The notes under the pieces: model-generated
Told to the model about the DNA's origin: nothing
Database searches by the model: none
The model's input: the letters and a program-made list of their open reading frames with translations, nothing else
Translations under genes and position numbers: made by a program
In this document: piece after piece, positions 20,762 to 32,797 of the stretch
How positions within the stretch are numbered: position 1 is the stretch's first letter
How the letters are laid out: each line of letters starts with the position of its first letter
NCBI RefSeq assembly: GCF_037325665.1
Contig: NC_090261.1
Location: 71,383,061 to 71,447,060, forward strand
Direction: 5' to 3'
DNA length: 64,000 bases
DNA from: Littorina saxatilis
Lineage: Eukaryota; Mollusca; Gastropoda; Littorinimorpha; Littorinidae

Positions 20762-21743
20762 TAAAAAAACTGACTATGTTACAGAATTCAAAAATGTACA
20801 CATACTCAAAAGAGTAATGAAGACTTCAACTTGAGGTTGCTTGCACAAGAAGATAGAATTAAATGTAATGATTTAAACAGTGATTGCACCAGCCATTTTA
20901 AAAAGCAATATTTCTTTAACAGTACAAATCCTGGCTGTTACAAATCCCAGTATTACTCACACCAGTCAAAGCCAGTGTACAACACAATGGTTTTATTTGT
21001 CAGAGAAACCAGGTCAAATAAAATATCATTGGTGTGCATAATCGGTTTCCGATTTTATTTTCATTATTTTTAGATTTTTTACATGTCAAATAATGTAATG
21101 TTTGTATTACATGTACTGTATTTCCAGGTAATGCTATCCTTGGTAAGTTCATAGCATGAAACCAAATCACATTCAATCACATTGGAATTAAAGCACATGT
21201 GGCTCTAAGTCAATGAAAGATGACATAACTAGTGTAATATGAAAACAAGACTTCAAGTTCAACGAACTTTGTACTATTTCAAAATTCAAACCTCGCTAAC
21301 AAATGGCATTTTATAACTGTGTACTCCATTCTTTTTGTGAAAGTACTACAAAGTTTCAAACCTAATCATTCCTTTAACAGTGATACATCAGCAAAAGTAA
21401 TATGGAAATACAGCACGGCTAATAAAAATAATGAATATATAATTATGCTGTTGCACACAATAATTGTATGTGTCAATTAATGCACAGTTTAAAATGCATA
21501 ATTTTTGTGAGGAAGTTGTACTGTTGCACATATTATTTTAAAAAGCATTAACCTACATGGTGTTCTTGAATTGCATATCATGACAAATAATACTATTATT
21601 AAGTTGATAATGAGTAAATGGATTTTTTGCCTTGAAAGATAAGTCCACAGTACAATTAACAGGCAGCTGTATATGATGATGAATTAAATGTGAATCTCTT
21701 CTTGGCATCCCGACTGCACTCGTGAAATGAGATGTCCTCGTCC

Positions 21744-24700
21744 TCAGTCATCCTGAAAGGGTAGAAACAAGACATACTTTATTTTTTAATCTATTCAGTT
21801 AAAATGTAATTTGGTTCATTTGTATATATACAAAGAAAATAATTCTAAACAGCATGTTAAGTCTAGCGAGTAACGAACAAGAAGTCAGACCAAAATTGAC
21901 AGAATTGAAGACAGAAGAGAACTCGATCGGTGACCAAAGACGCAACATACAAAGAGGGGATTGAGCTTAAAACGTCCAAGTATTGGTTTATGTGAACACT
22001 GGGAAAATACCTACCTCCACCCTTACAAAATCTGAACAAATAGGCAAACACAAGAAACATTCGCAAACAGTAGAGATTTAATATCAAGCAACAACAGCAG
22101 CTCTCCACATCTGTCAGACGCAACAAAAACATAGAGCTACAATGTGCTATAAATAGCTCACGCTTAACAGACAACTGTCAGTGCAGAGCAGCTGCGTGAA
22201 AGGGGGACTACTGCTTCACACTGTCACACTGGCCCCTGTTTGACTGAAGTTTGTACCATTGCAAGGTTCCGAACCAAGACCCTCTAACCAAAGCAACCAG
22301 TCCCTCCCATGTTTGTTGGGAAGGGAACAGCACGGAAATGTACTAGTGGCCATGACGCCATTCCTGGTCATACCATGTCGAGTACTATCCTGCTTTTAAC
22401 CACCACGCCTCCTTACCCATTCGTCATCTCCTATGACATCATCAGCGGCAGGATCAGCAGCTGCAGGGGTCGAACCTTTCAAGGCCATCACCTTGTCCGT
22501 CCATGATGCCCCCACGCTCTCCCCTCCAGCGTAGTTAGCCGCTGTGCTCCACTGCCCCTCCTGTCTCGTCATGCTGCCTGGCAACAAAATAGGACAAATA
22601 ATGCCACAGTGGAACCCCCCTTTTTTCAACATCACATGTATTCAAAACTCTGCCACGGCCCTAAGGAGCTGCTGCCCCTGCAAGACTGGCAGCCAGACAA
22701 CGGCACATATACCGCATGCAGTCCTGCCCACTCTACAAGTCATTCAAAAAGAGGAGCTAGCCAGTCCCCACCCCTGTGGCCCTAAAACTCTACAGCAGTC
22801 TCAAGGACCAGCAGCGCACTGCCACCTTCATCGAGGAGACCGACATTCCCATCTGGCGAACGAAAAGGCGAAGAAACAGATGAACACACCCCCCCCCCCC
22901 CCCTTAAAAGACCATAAAAAAAATGATGCCTAAAAAAAAGGGATCCACTGTTTTCATAAAGGAGAAAGCATACACACACACACATGCATGCACACCCTCT
23001 TGCATACATGCAGATACAGACCAACACATATTCACATGAAGACGGACATTATAATACACATACACATCCTACTTGTTTAATCAAATTCATTTGCAGAAGT
23101 ACAGTACACTGAATCAGATGAAATGCTGAGTTTTGGCGCAGAAATGGCTGTCCAAAGTGACACCATTTTAAAACTTAACAGAAATGGTCTGAAATTGCTA
23201 ATTAAAAAGTGCATTTGTACGGCGCTTTTTTGATATAATAAATCCCTTGGGAAGAAAAAAACAAACAGGCCCACTTTAAAGATTCATGTATCTGACTTTC
23301 TTTTTTGATATTCTACGTATATATTTCACAATTTTTGTGTTTGATAGTTATGATTCAACTTCTTTCCCATACTATGCAACTTTACAGGAGAAAGCACTTA
23401 CTAAGGAAAGGGCTGTTGCCTTGTGTCTTGAAACGAAAGGCAGTTCCACACTCAATCTCCAAGTTCTCAGCAGATGCCTCTGGTAACCACAGCAAGAGAA
23501 GGTCTGAAGTTGTCATTTCTTTCACCAAAGATGTAAGCTCAGGAACTGTGACTAGGGAAGACAACTCCGCTTCAGTGAGAGCATCTGTCTTTCCCTTGGC
23601 TTCTGTCTCTGGAAAAAGAATTATTTGAAAGTTATATAAAAAGGTATAACAAGGTTACAGTTGACTGCGATAGTTGTGCATCCCTCTCCCCTCACACACA
23701 ATCTTCACACACAAATGACATAGAGGTACAAACACATGAAAAACAAGACAGTAAGTCACAGTGATTAACAGTAGCGGAAAAAAGTTCACAGCAAACACAC
23801 ACACACACGCATGAGTGCACATACACACACACACACACACACACTAACACACACACACTAACACTAACACACACACACACACACATGGAGCAATCCTGAA
23901 TCCTTGCACCATACACTGTCACAGCTTTTGCCTTACTGTATGAGGAGTTCAAGAAGCCAGTTGACACTTTGGTCGTCTCACTGAAGTTTGGTTCCACTTC
24001 TTTTCCGCTGGCATCAAACTTTCTTCTATGTGCCCTTGTTGCCTTGACTAGAAGAATGAAGTAACGAGCCTGGAACAACAGATAGATCGCAGCATGAGAA
24101 TGAGACAACTGTAACTATCAAAATGCACTTTTGTGATAACTCAGTTGATGAGATGATTCAATCTGCATACACATTCACAACACTTAGTGGGTATGAATAC
24201 TGTTATGTATTAGAATTATAGAGTTCCCCAAACAATGTATATTACCCAATATCATGTGCTTGTATCAACTGCCCATCCCCAATCCAGCACCGGTAGAGTA
24301 ACAACCTTATAAGGCTGAGAGCATTAGACTATAGCTAGCAGTTTCCCGCTCTTCCTCACTTGGCATTCCATCTCCAAGCACTATATAATCTACCTAAAGA
24401 ATACAGTAAACCATGTAACTCTTACACTATGTTTTTGTGTTGGTATATATATGTGAGTGATCGTAATAACCCAAGAACATAACAAATACAATGACTAGAA
24501 TGTCTCTGTTCTGCTTTTAAGTTCAGGATAAACCACTGAGTTATAAAGGATAAACAAGAGTATGTACGAGGATGAATGTGAGGGTGCGGGGATGGATATG
24601 TGTGGTTTGGGTTAAGTGTACTTATGTGCCTATATGTTCTGAGAGTGTGTTTTTATGAGATGTTACACACAAGCCAAGAGAAAAAATTCTGTTTGCTTCA

Positions 24701-27700
24701 TTCAGACAATAAAGTTTTATTGAATTGAATTGAAGTTCATTGCATGACATTTTCAACATAAATCGAAAATTTTTATCTAAATTTTGATTTGATTAATATA
24801 CTTACCCGAATCACATAATTTGCATTGACCCACTTCGATGCTTAGGTTATGATAAAAGCTACCCCGTCTAGGTATAAGGGGAGCAACCCCAACTAAAAAA
24901 GTGACTGCACCAGCATGACTGGCACCCTGGGTTACGTCCCATGCAGCACACTACGTCATCAATGGTGCTGGTCACGTGATACCCCTTCAATCGACTAATA
25001 GAACATTAAGATATCGAGCGGGGCAGGAGGGAGGGAATTACTTATGTGATTCGGGTAAGTATATTAATCAAATCAAAATTTAGATAAAAATTTTCGATTA
25101 TAATTACATATTCTTACGCCGAATCACATAATTTGCAGATAACTCCAACCAGGAGGTGGGTAAGATCAAAAAAGGTTCAAACTCACCATCAATTTCTGGA
25201 AATGCACTGGCCCGCTGCCACCAAGGCAGGCAGGGACCTTGATCCATCGTTACAGAGCGCAGCAATGTCTCTCAGATAAAAGCTGATGAATACATCGTCT
25301 GATCGCCAATAGGCTGTATTCAAGACTTCGCTCATTCTGTGGGACCGCAAGACGGCCAAGGAAGAGGCCCAAGCCCTTGACTCGTGAGCCCGGGCCGAGC
25401 TGAGAGGAAAGGCAGGAAGAGCCCCCCCCCTTTGTGACAGGCTCCACGCATAAGCTTGCTTAATGACGGCCGACGCCCACCTGGCCAAGGTAGTCCTCGA
25501 TACATCTTTCTCCATGGCAGTGTTTAATGAAATAAACAAAAGCTTCTGAGAACTCGATCTGACAGACTGAATACGGGAAAGATACGCCTCAAGGGCCCTA
25601 ACAGGGCAGTTGACCATATCGGGATCATTCCTAGCCAGAATGTGCGAAAGCGGCTTCACCACCACCCGAGGAGAGGGTTGACCTGGTGACTGGTTTTTAG
25701 CCAGAAAGCCTACACGAAACCTCAGCGAAACCGAGCCATCGCGTTCCCAAGAAATGTCCTGCGGATTGCCCGAAAGGGCGTGCACTTCACTGCCTCTACG
25801 GGCAGTCGCAAGAAGCAAGAGAAAAAGAGTCTTGCGCGTAAGATTAGGAAGACTCGCGTTCTCCAGGGGTTCGAAATCGGAAGAGCGAAGAAACTCTAGA
25901 ACCAGAAACAGATCCCACTTCGGCAGCGCCGAACGCGACTTAACTTCTTCAAGCGAGGCACCCTTAATGACTCCAGCCACGACTGTGCTGAGGCTAATCG
26001 AATGCCCTATCTGTTTCAACGTAGAAGAAATCGCGGACCTGCGAACCTTCAGAGAAGAGGAGGAGAGTCCCTGCGAAGACAAATCGGCCAAGTGATTGGC
26101 CACATGCATGGTACGAGGTGCAACCGGATTAACACCAGCCGTCTGGCACCAAGAAACCCATGCCTTCCAATGCGAAGAATAAACCGTGGAGGTGGATGCT
26201 CTGTGGGAGCGCTGAACCAGATGCAAAGTGCGTTCAGACGCTCCAGAACGCCTGAGAGCAGACCTCACAGTCTCCACGCGTGAAGTTTTAGAGACTGTGG
26301 GTCCTCGTGAGCGATGCCGCTTCGAGGCTGAACGAGCTCTCCTCTCACTAGCGACAGGGGGATTGGAGGACCGCGAGCCAGTCTCAGAAGGTCCGGGAAC
26401 CACGTCTGAGACGGCCACAGAGGGGCGATCAGTAAGAGAAGAGACGGAGACTCCAATTCCGCCTTCCTGATCACCTGGCCGAGCAGGTTGAAGGGCGGAA
26501 AGGCATAAGCCTCCAGGCCCGCCCATGCCAACTCCAGAGCGTTGGTCTCCCAAGCCTCCGGGTCGGGGAAGGGAGACACAAAAATCGGAAGGCGTCTGGA
26601 GAACCTGGTGGCAAAAAGATCCACCTGGGGCTTCGGGACAAGAGCCCAAAGACGGAGAAGAGCTCCGTGTGTGACCGTCCATTCCGACTGCAACACCTTG
26701 CTGGAGCGACTGAGCGCATCCGCAAGCGTGTTGAGGCTTCCCGGCAGGTACCGAGCCACAAGGGAGATTCGGTGCTGAGTGCACCAAATCAGCAGCTCGC
26801 AGGCCCTGCGGGAGAGAGTAGGGGACCGCGAACCCCCCTGCTTGTTCACATAAGCGGCCACTGTCGTATTGTCTGTGAACAGACGGACTCGCTTTGCGGT
26901 AAGCGACGGGAGGAACGCAATCAGAGCCAGCCACACAGCCTCCAACTCCAGAGAGTTGATGTGCCATGCACTCTGTTCCGAAGACCACAGACCGGAGGCC
27001 GTGAGCCGGTCCGTGTGCGCTCCCCAACCCAGCAGGGACGCATCTGTAAAGAGGTCCAAGTCGGGAGGGGGGGCGGCGATCGGAACCCCCCTGCAGAGCC
27101 AATCCGTGTCCAGCCACGGAAGGGATGCAGCCTGGAACCATTCCCCAAGGGGAACAAGCTCGTTCCAGTTCACCCGAGGAGAGTCCACAAACGGCTTCAG
27201 GGCGTGCTGAAGAGGCCGTTTGTGCACCCTCCCCAGTGATACCAGTAGGGCCATTGACTCCATTTGCCCCAGAATGGAGGCCAATGTCCTGAGAGGAGCC
27301 TGCAGGAGAGGCAGAGTAGAGCGGATAAGAGCCTGGAGCTTGACCACCCGCTTCAAAGAGGGGTGGACAGTCCAGGAGACCGTGTTGAACACCATACCCA
27401 AGTAGGTGAACGTCTGCGACGGTACGAGCTCTGACTTCACCTGGTTGACCGAGAAGCCGAGCAAGCCGGCCTCCCGGAGAACCATCCGGGTGTGCTGCGA
27501 ACAAACCTCCTCGCTCTGGCCCATGACAAGCCAGTCGTCGAGGTAAGCCCGCAGCCGAACCCCTCGCGACCTCACCAGAGCGCAGACCTGTCTCACCACC
27601 ATGGTGAAAACCCATGGCGCTAGAGACAGGCCAAAAGGAAGCGCGCGGAACTGGTAGATTTGACCTGCCCACCGGAAACGGAGCCATTTCCGGTCGGCTG

Positions 27701-30700
27701 GATGCACCAAGATATGGAAGTAGGCATCCGTCAAATCTATGGAGGTCGCCCAGTCTCCTGGGCGGAGCGCATCTCTGACCGAGGCAGGCGTCTCCATTTT
27801 GAACTTGATCGTCCTCAAAAACGTGTTGAGGAACGACAAGTCCAAAACAGGACGCCAAGCCCCCGAGGCCTTGGGGACAGCAAAAAGCCTCCCGTAAAAC
27901 CCCGGGGAGCTGTGGTCCAAGACTGCCTCCACCGCTCCCTTCTCCACCAGAGAGGCAACCTCCGCCTGGAGGACGGCCCTTGCCTCCCGAGAGAAGGGGG
28001 GCTTGAAGACTGGAGGAGACCTCGAAAGAGGGGCCTTGTCCTCCAGCCACAGCAAGCGGAACCCCGACTCCACTACCCCCACTATCCATCGGCTGTGAGT
28101 AGAGTTCAGCCAATGAGACAGAGCCCTCGAGAGGCCCCCAGCCATCACCAGAGTGGAGGGCTGGGGGGGGGTGAAGTCGGGGCCGCTTCATTGGGGGTGG
28201 GGCTTGCCCCTGGGCGCACCCCTCCCCCTGCCCGCCGACGACCTCTTGCCCGAACCGCGGTAAGGGGCATGAGGTCTCTTGCGGGAAGCAGGATGCGCCT
28301 GAGCTGGAGCCTTAGTCTGTTGAGACTGAGACTGCTTAGGCGCAGCCTGCTTAGGAGCAGCCTGCTTTTGTTGCTTCAGCGCCTGAAGCGCAAAAGAGGA
28401 GAACTGCGAGTCCCTGTTAGCCTCAATCTCTTGCTTTCTGGCGTCCAGGGCCAGGTGGCCAAAGAGAGAGCCCTCAACAAAGGGCGACGAGCGGAGGGAG
28501 TTCCTTGTCGACTCGTCAGAGAACTGAGAGTGGGTAAGGAACAAGTCCCTCCTGCACATAACCGCGTAGGCATAGTGCAGGGAGGACAACCTCATGTGCT
28601 CCTCGTTCACCCTAGCCAGTGTCGAGAGCAGAGAAGCAATATCTTCTGCGTCCTGCTCCCCGCTGAGAGCGAAAGGAGCCAGAGAAGAGGTAAGAGCCCG
28701 CGAAAGGGCTCTAATGAGAGTCTCTGAAATGGAGCTGAGTTCCAAGAGCTGTCTCCCAATTTCCTCTAACGAAGAGAGACTCTGTTCAGAAATGGGCAAA
28801 CAGGAGTCCCGCCTGAGCGGCTTCGTGAGGAGAGGAAGGAGATCCGGAGTGACCTGCAAAGGTGCACTCGGAAGGGCAAAGCGAGACAGCAAGTTCCTAG
28901 GAGCCTTAGGCAAAGGCAACTTCCTCTGTGCCGCAAGAGGCACAAAAGAGGAAGCCTGCGCAGAAGAAGCAAGATACTCTAATGCCGACTCCGGAGCTGA
29001 CCCATGGGGAACCAGCAAAGGAACAGAAGGCACAGGAAGTCCACCACTCTGAGAAGTGGACCTCGCAAAGAGTTTAGAAAGCTGAAAAGCCACAGAGGGC
29101 GATTCCAGAAACCGGAAGTAGCCATCGTCCTGCTGCTCCAACCGGAAGTCAGCCAACGCTGAGGGACCGGAAGTCGAAGGCTTAACAGACGAAGCAGCTC
29201 CTTCGGGAAAGTAGCGGGAGGAAACCTCCGCGGCTGCTTCAAGCGCCGCCTTGAAGCTAGCCGAGACCCCCGGCAGCGAGAATTCATCATCAACAGATTT
29301 AGAATCTGAAGCGACGAACGAAGGAGGCGGAACAAAGCCGCCTGAACCCACAAAGGGGCGCTGCGCAAACAGACCCGAAGGTCGGGGACCATCCTGCTGG
29401 GAGACGACCCCCCCCACGTCCTGGCTAACAGGAGGCTGAGTGGAGTCGAAGCCCGTAGCAGCAGGCAGAGGGAGATCGGAAGCCGACAACACCGAAGTGT
29501 GTGGAAGCTGCCGACCTCCCTGAGAAAGACACCCTGCATGTCCAAAGGGCGAAGCATGCCCGACATCCCGTGACGATCCAGGGGAACCGTCCGGAAGAGA
29601 GCAGGAAAATCCGGGTGGAGCCGGAAACACAGCTGAACCGGAAGCGCTAAGGCCATCCTGCAGCTGTGCATAGTGTGGGCAGAAGCCCGGAAGCCCGTAG
29701 GCAAAATCATGAGTCAGACCGGAAGTGACAGTTGACTGTGCACCGGAAGAATGACCCATGTTACCGGCCGAAGCCGGAAGACCAGCTGCCGTAAACGACT
29801 GCTGTGTCAAGACGTGGGACGCACCGGAAGTGACAGCAAGCTGCGCACAAGCGGAAGAACCACTGCTTCCGGCCGTAGCCGGAAGCCCAGCTGTCGCGTA
29901 CAACTGCTGGTGTAAGGCGGGGTTCGGACCGGACGTGAACGCAAGTCGCTCACTAGACGGTGAACCCCTACTTCCTGCCAAAGCAGGAAGCCCAGCTGTC
30001 GGACCCGACTGCTGGAGTACGGAGAGGTTCTGACCCGACGTGAACGCAAGTCGCTCACTAGCAGGAGAACATCCGATTCCGGAAACCGGAAGTGCAGCCG
30101 CCGTAAACGGCAGCTGCGCACACCAACCTTGATCAGCCCGTATCCCCGGAGGGAAGCGCACTGTCACACCACCGCAAGCGGCAGGTAACGAGTACCGGGC
30201 CGGAAGAGCACGAGGTCCCGGCAGGGAAGATCCAGCGGAAGACGGCCCCGGCAAAAAGGAAGCCAGGGAACGAGCGTCACCCACCCCCGGGAGGGGGGCG
30301 GAACTGGAAAGGGAGTCCGACCGTGACATCTCCTGTCGCACCAGACTCCGAATCTCTGGAAGAAGAGACGAAATCAAAGAGGACACCAGAGCACCGGACT
30401 CTGGTGCCGCAACCGACGCAACGCAAACAGCCTTAGGAGCCGAAACTAGCAATTGAGAGCCGGACGGAAGACCGCTCGGAGCAGAGATAGGCACAGAAAA
30501 TGACACATTGCTCTTAGGATCTGTCACTAAGATAATAGGGTCCTTGCTAGAGGACGCCGACGCGGAGGATTTAGGTTTGCCAGGGCCCTTGCCCTTATCC
30601 TCAGGCTTAGAGCCTTTCTTCTTTTTACCATCGGCCATATTAAGACCGAAAAGAAAACAACAACCACAACTGAAAAATAGCAAAGTCACACAGACGCTAA

Positions 30701-32346
30701 CAAAATTCAGAAGCAGAAAGCAAACAATTCAGCACATACGAAAAGCTACCAAAAGCAGCTACAAGCAAGCAACAAGCGTTAACAGTCCAGTACACGGACG
30801 AAAACAACACAAGCCTGACAACGTGCAAATACAAATGGCGACCGAAAGGAAGCCAACAACTGCCGCAAACTTCAGAGTCCAAAGGACATGCGAAATTCGA
30901 GGCAGAAAGAACAAAACATGTAAGAAAACAAGAACAATCTCACCAGCTGCAAGCCAGCGAAAGAAGACGGGGGGCCAAGGCCGGTGGGTGCCGAAGACAC
31001 GAAAACAAGCCTTAGCGCTAGCCAAACACAACCGTCACCCTTGAGTGATAGTAGTCGATTGAAGGGGTATCACGTGACCAGCACCATTGATGACGTAGTG
31101 TGCTGCATGGGACGTAACCCAGGGTGCCAGTCATGCTGGTGCAGTCACTTTTTTAGTTGGGGTTGCTCCCCTTATACCTAGACGGGGTAGCTTTTATCAT
31201 AACCTAAGCATCGAAGTGGGTCAATGCAAATTATGTGATTCGGCGTAAGAATATGTAATTATAATTAATGTATACTACTGATCTGTCTGTTTGGGGGGAG
31301 TTTCTGGCAAATTTGACAAATTTGAAGAATCTGGGGAGTTTACTGCACTTTCATCTAAGACGCACGTTGACACAATTTGCTCAAAAATGCACCATATAAG
31401 TATTGTAATTATTCAAATCATAGTGATTGACTCGGCTGCCTAGTAACAAGCATCACGTACACAAACATTAGGGAAATGAATCAGACTGGATTGGTAATCC
31501 AATTCAAACATCACAACGATTGCTTTGTTTGCCTAGATCCTACAACATTTAATTAATCTTTGGAAGCACTTAAATTTTTTTTGCAAATTGAAGGACTTCC
31601 TCCTTTGCGGTAGCATTATCTGTAACGTAGAATTGCATGTATCGCATATCTTTGGAAGCAATCTGAGAGCATTTTTCCTGAATATATTAATTATTCCTTT
31701 CAGAATGAACCTTTTGATGACAATTATAAGCAACCAGAAACCACACCTGAAAATACAAAAGACACACAAGTATCATTTTGGTTACTATGACAGCTATACT
31801 GAGCTAGTATGCAGGTGAATACTGACGAGTGTTTCTTAAAAGTGAGACATGCTTGAGGCTGTAGCCGCTTGCGGAGCTGGGAAGCGAGTGTATATAAAAC
31901 GGTTTGATGGCTAGCTATGCAAGAATTAAACACCATTGGTTGATACCGAAAAGGTCGTCTGCACTGGTCGGTTAACAGCCATGCATGGACTGCTACTCAA
32001 ATTTCCAGCTGCGTGGCTGCCACCTTTTCTTGCGTAGCAATCATCTCCAAGCCATGCTCACCTTGGCTTGCCAAATCCTACTCCTAGCGTTACTCGTGGC
32101 GAGAATTGTCCAAGAAACAGGACTTCCTCGCCCCTCTCACTTCACTCGCAAATTCTCATGTTAAAAAAAGTTGGGGGACTGCATTTTCATGTCTTACCTT
32201 TGCACCAGAGCTGTCGGTAATGCACACTTTGTGTCTGTTTTGCACAGTCCCTTCTATCAAGGCACCATCACCTTTTCTGAAAAATGTGAAGAACAGGGGT
32301 GTATCTACTTCAAGCATTCAGTATGTATGCATGTGGCAAAGATCAT

Positions 32347-32432
<86 letters not shown>

Positions 32433-32458
32433 TTGGGTGCACACATTTGTGTGTGTGT

Positions 32459-32497
<39 letters not shown>

Positions 32498-32613
32498 TAC
32501 ATGTGGAGAGTGATGCAGAGGTTTCTCAATGTTAGAGGCTTGTTAAACTGCAAATCATTTCATAAGATTAAGAGGTTGATGAATAGGATTGGCCAGTGTC
32601 AAAGAAGAAGAAG

Positions 32614-32651
<38 letters not shown>

Positions 32652-32797
32652 GTTAAAAACAAAACAACAACAACAACAAAACATGATGAAATATTACTTC
32701 CTTACCCTGTCCATCGTCCTGTGCCCCAAGAAGACGGCCATGATTTATTGACTAGAGGCAAGTTTTGCAGCTTCTGATCGTCGTAGATCCGACTCAT
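21744..32797 (-). CDS. ARPIN: Arpin (Arp2/3 complex inhibitor), complete, six coding exons
   Basis: Exons on the minus strand: 32797-32706, 32276-32198, 24069-23937, 23608-23402, 22577-22417 and 21752-21744; all borders are GT/AG and phases fit. The total is 681 nt, giving 226 aa, the same length as human arpin. It starts MSRIYDDQKLQN (human MSRIYHDGALRN) and keeps HRRKFDASGKEVEPNFSETT, VSTGFLNSSYK, ELSSLV, GASWTDKVMA and the acidic tail GDDEWDD. Arpin inhibits the Arp2/3 complex at the lamellipodium edge downstream of Rac; the acidic tryptophan-containing C terminus binds Arp2/3. The final exon contributes only two Asp codons and the stop, so the binding tail is split by an intron. Intron 2 (32197-24070) is swollen by a DIRS element in the same orientation. 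A candidate 3' UTR of about 1 kb follows. Confidence 0.93.
22605..22955 (+). mobile_element. LINE 3' remnant inside a family H element
   Basis: 22650-22875 in one frame or another encodes CPCKTGSQTTAHI, then CPLYKSFKKRS, LKLYSSLKDQQRTATFIEE and TDIPIWRTKRRRNR-stop, the C-terminal pattern of many invertebrate non-LTR retrotransposon ORF2 proteins (zinc-knuckle-like Cys with TTEHIL-type motif). The reading frame shifts at least once and has an internal stop, so it is dead. It is flanked by CAGTGGAACCCCCC (22608) and GGGATCCACTG (22940), the termini of family H, so the LINE piece was captured by, or inserted in, that element. Confidence 0.5.
23787..23890. repeat. (AC)n microsatellite in an arpin intron
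   Basis: AC-rich simple sequence with TAACAC interruptions in the intron between the third and fourth coding exons. Confidence 0.85.
24580..24735 (+). repeat. Probable LINE 3' end with (TTGAA)n tail
   Basis: Ends CAGACAATAAAGTTTTATTG then ATTGAATTGAATTGAA. Related 3' ends with TTTATTGTCCATTA occur near 17155-17205, 18063-18095 and 34150-34200. No coding part is seen. It lies just before the DIRS element in arpin intron 2. Confidence 0.45.
24801..24997. repeat. Left inverted terminal repeat of the DIRS element
   Basis: Runs from CTTACCCGAATCACATAA to CCTTCAATCGACTA and pairs with 31052-31249, with a one-base length difference near the outer edge. Confidence 0.9.
25042..25134. repeat. Internal complementary region of the DIRS element
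   Basis: TTATGTGATTCGGGTAAG through TTTTCGATTATAATTACATA to GAATCACATAATTTGC: the two element termini in complement, joined head to head. Confidence 0.88.
25189..26300 (-). mobile_element. DIRS tyrosine recombinase part
   Basis: The C-terminal part of a long open frame carries a tyrosine recombinase: an N-terminal SAM-like segment (STVYSSHWKAWVSWCQ), then LLLATARRGSEVHAL with the first catalytic Arg, HESRAWASSLAV (His-x-x-Arg) and YWRSDDVFISFYLRD around the active Tyr. In this family the enzyme inserts a circular DNA copy without target duplication. The upstream part of the frame overlaps the RT region and is probably not translated from its first codon. Confidence 0.85.
26265..28148 (-). 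mobile_element. DIRS reverse transcriptase / RNase H / methyltransferase-like part
   Basis: An open frame of about 627 codons. Reverse transcriptase: FYGRLFAVPKASGAWRPVLD, TSIDLTDAYFHI, FRALPFGLSLAPWVFT and the LRAYLDDWLV catalytic box. RNase H: DLFTDASLLGWGA and VRLFTDNTTVAAYVN. After it comes the DIRS-specific methyltransferase-like domain with PQVDLFATR, ALELAWAGLEAYAFPP and LLLIAPLWPSQTWFP. Confidence 0.88.
28188..30638 (-). mobile_element. DIRS Gag-like part
   Basis: Open frame of about 816 codons from MADGKKKKGSKPEDKGKG. A Ser/Pro/Ala-rich N-terminal half with repeated phrases (SSERLAFTSG, AGLPALAGS-type units at about 29740-30090) precedes a region with SLFGHLALDARKQEIEANRD and a basic, Gln-rich C terminus (QQTKAPAQAHP, GKRSSAGRGRGAPRG). 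The place and composition fit the first ORF of DIRS elements; no zinc knuckle is seen. Confidence 0.75.
31052..31249. repeat. Right inverted terminal repeat of the DIRS element
   Basis: From TAGTCGATTGAAGGGG to GTGATTCGGCGTAAG, complementary to 24801-24997. Confidence 0.9.
31266..31830. other. Arpin intron 2, no feature recognised
   Basis: AT-rich intronic sequence between the DIRS element and the next short element. Nothing else is seen. Confidence 0.5.
31831..32170. mobile_element. Short TIR element family C, decayed copy
   Basis: Homologous over most of its length to 43900-44229: shared AAACGGTTTGATGGCTAGCT, AAGAATTAAACACCATTGGT, TGATACCGAAAAG and GTCTGCACTGGTCGGT. Termini are degraded (GTTTCTTAAAAGTGAGA / TTCTCATGTTAAAAA). 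It lies in arpin intron 2. Confidence 0.6.
32346..32494. repeat. (GT)n microsatellite in arpin intron 1
   Basis: GT-rich run broken by GATTGGGTGCACACATT at about 32431. Intron 1 (32277-32705) also has (CAA)n at about 32615-32650. Confidence 0.9.
32616..32677. repeat. (CAA)n microsatellite
   Basis: About 36 bp of pure ACA/CAA plus a second short run, 30-90 bp from the splice donor of arpin exon 1. Confidence 0.9.

Larger units (their letters stand above)
24761..31265 (-). mobile_element. DIRS-type tyrosine-recombinase retroelement, whole-looking
   Basis: About 6.5 kb inside arpin intron 2, same strand as the gene. Inverted terminal repeats of about 197 bp lie at 24801-24997 and 31052-31249. 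An internal complementary region at about 25042-25134 reads as the complement of the extreme left end (24761-24818) joined to that of the extreme right end (to about 31265), the hallmark of DIRS elements, which replicate through a circular intermediate. Parts in coding order: Gag-like ORF (about 30638-28188), reverse transcriptase/RNase H/methyltransferase-like ORF (about 28148-26265) and tyrosine recombinase (about 26300-25189); overlapping frames are normal for the family. No target duplication is seen, as expected. All three parts are open over their expected lengths and the ends are intact, so it looks whole and young. Confidence 0.9.

Noticed and set aside
21744-21752. Alternative arpin ending through a later acceptor, giving an EDISFHECSRDAKKRF-type tail
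   Set aside because: The acceptor with the best pyrimidine tract gives ...DDEWDD-stop, which is the conserved arpin terminus and matches human length exactly.
26667-28727. Plus-strand frames of 190-355 aa across the DIRS element
   Set aside because: Shadows of the minus-strand retroelement coding parts in GC-richer sequence; no homology is recognised.
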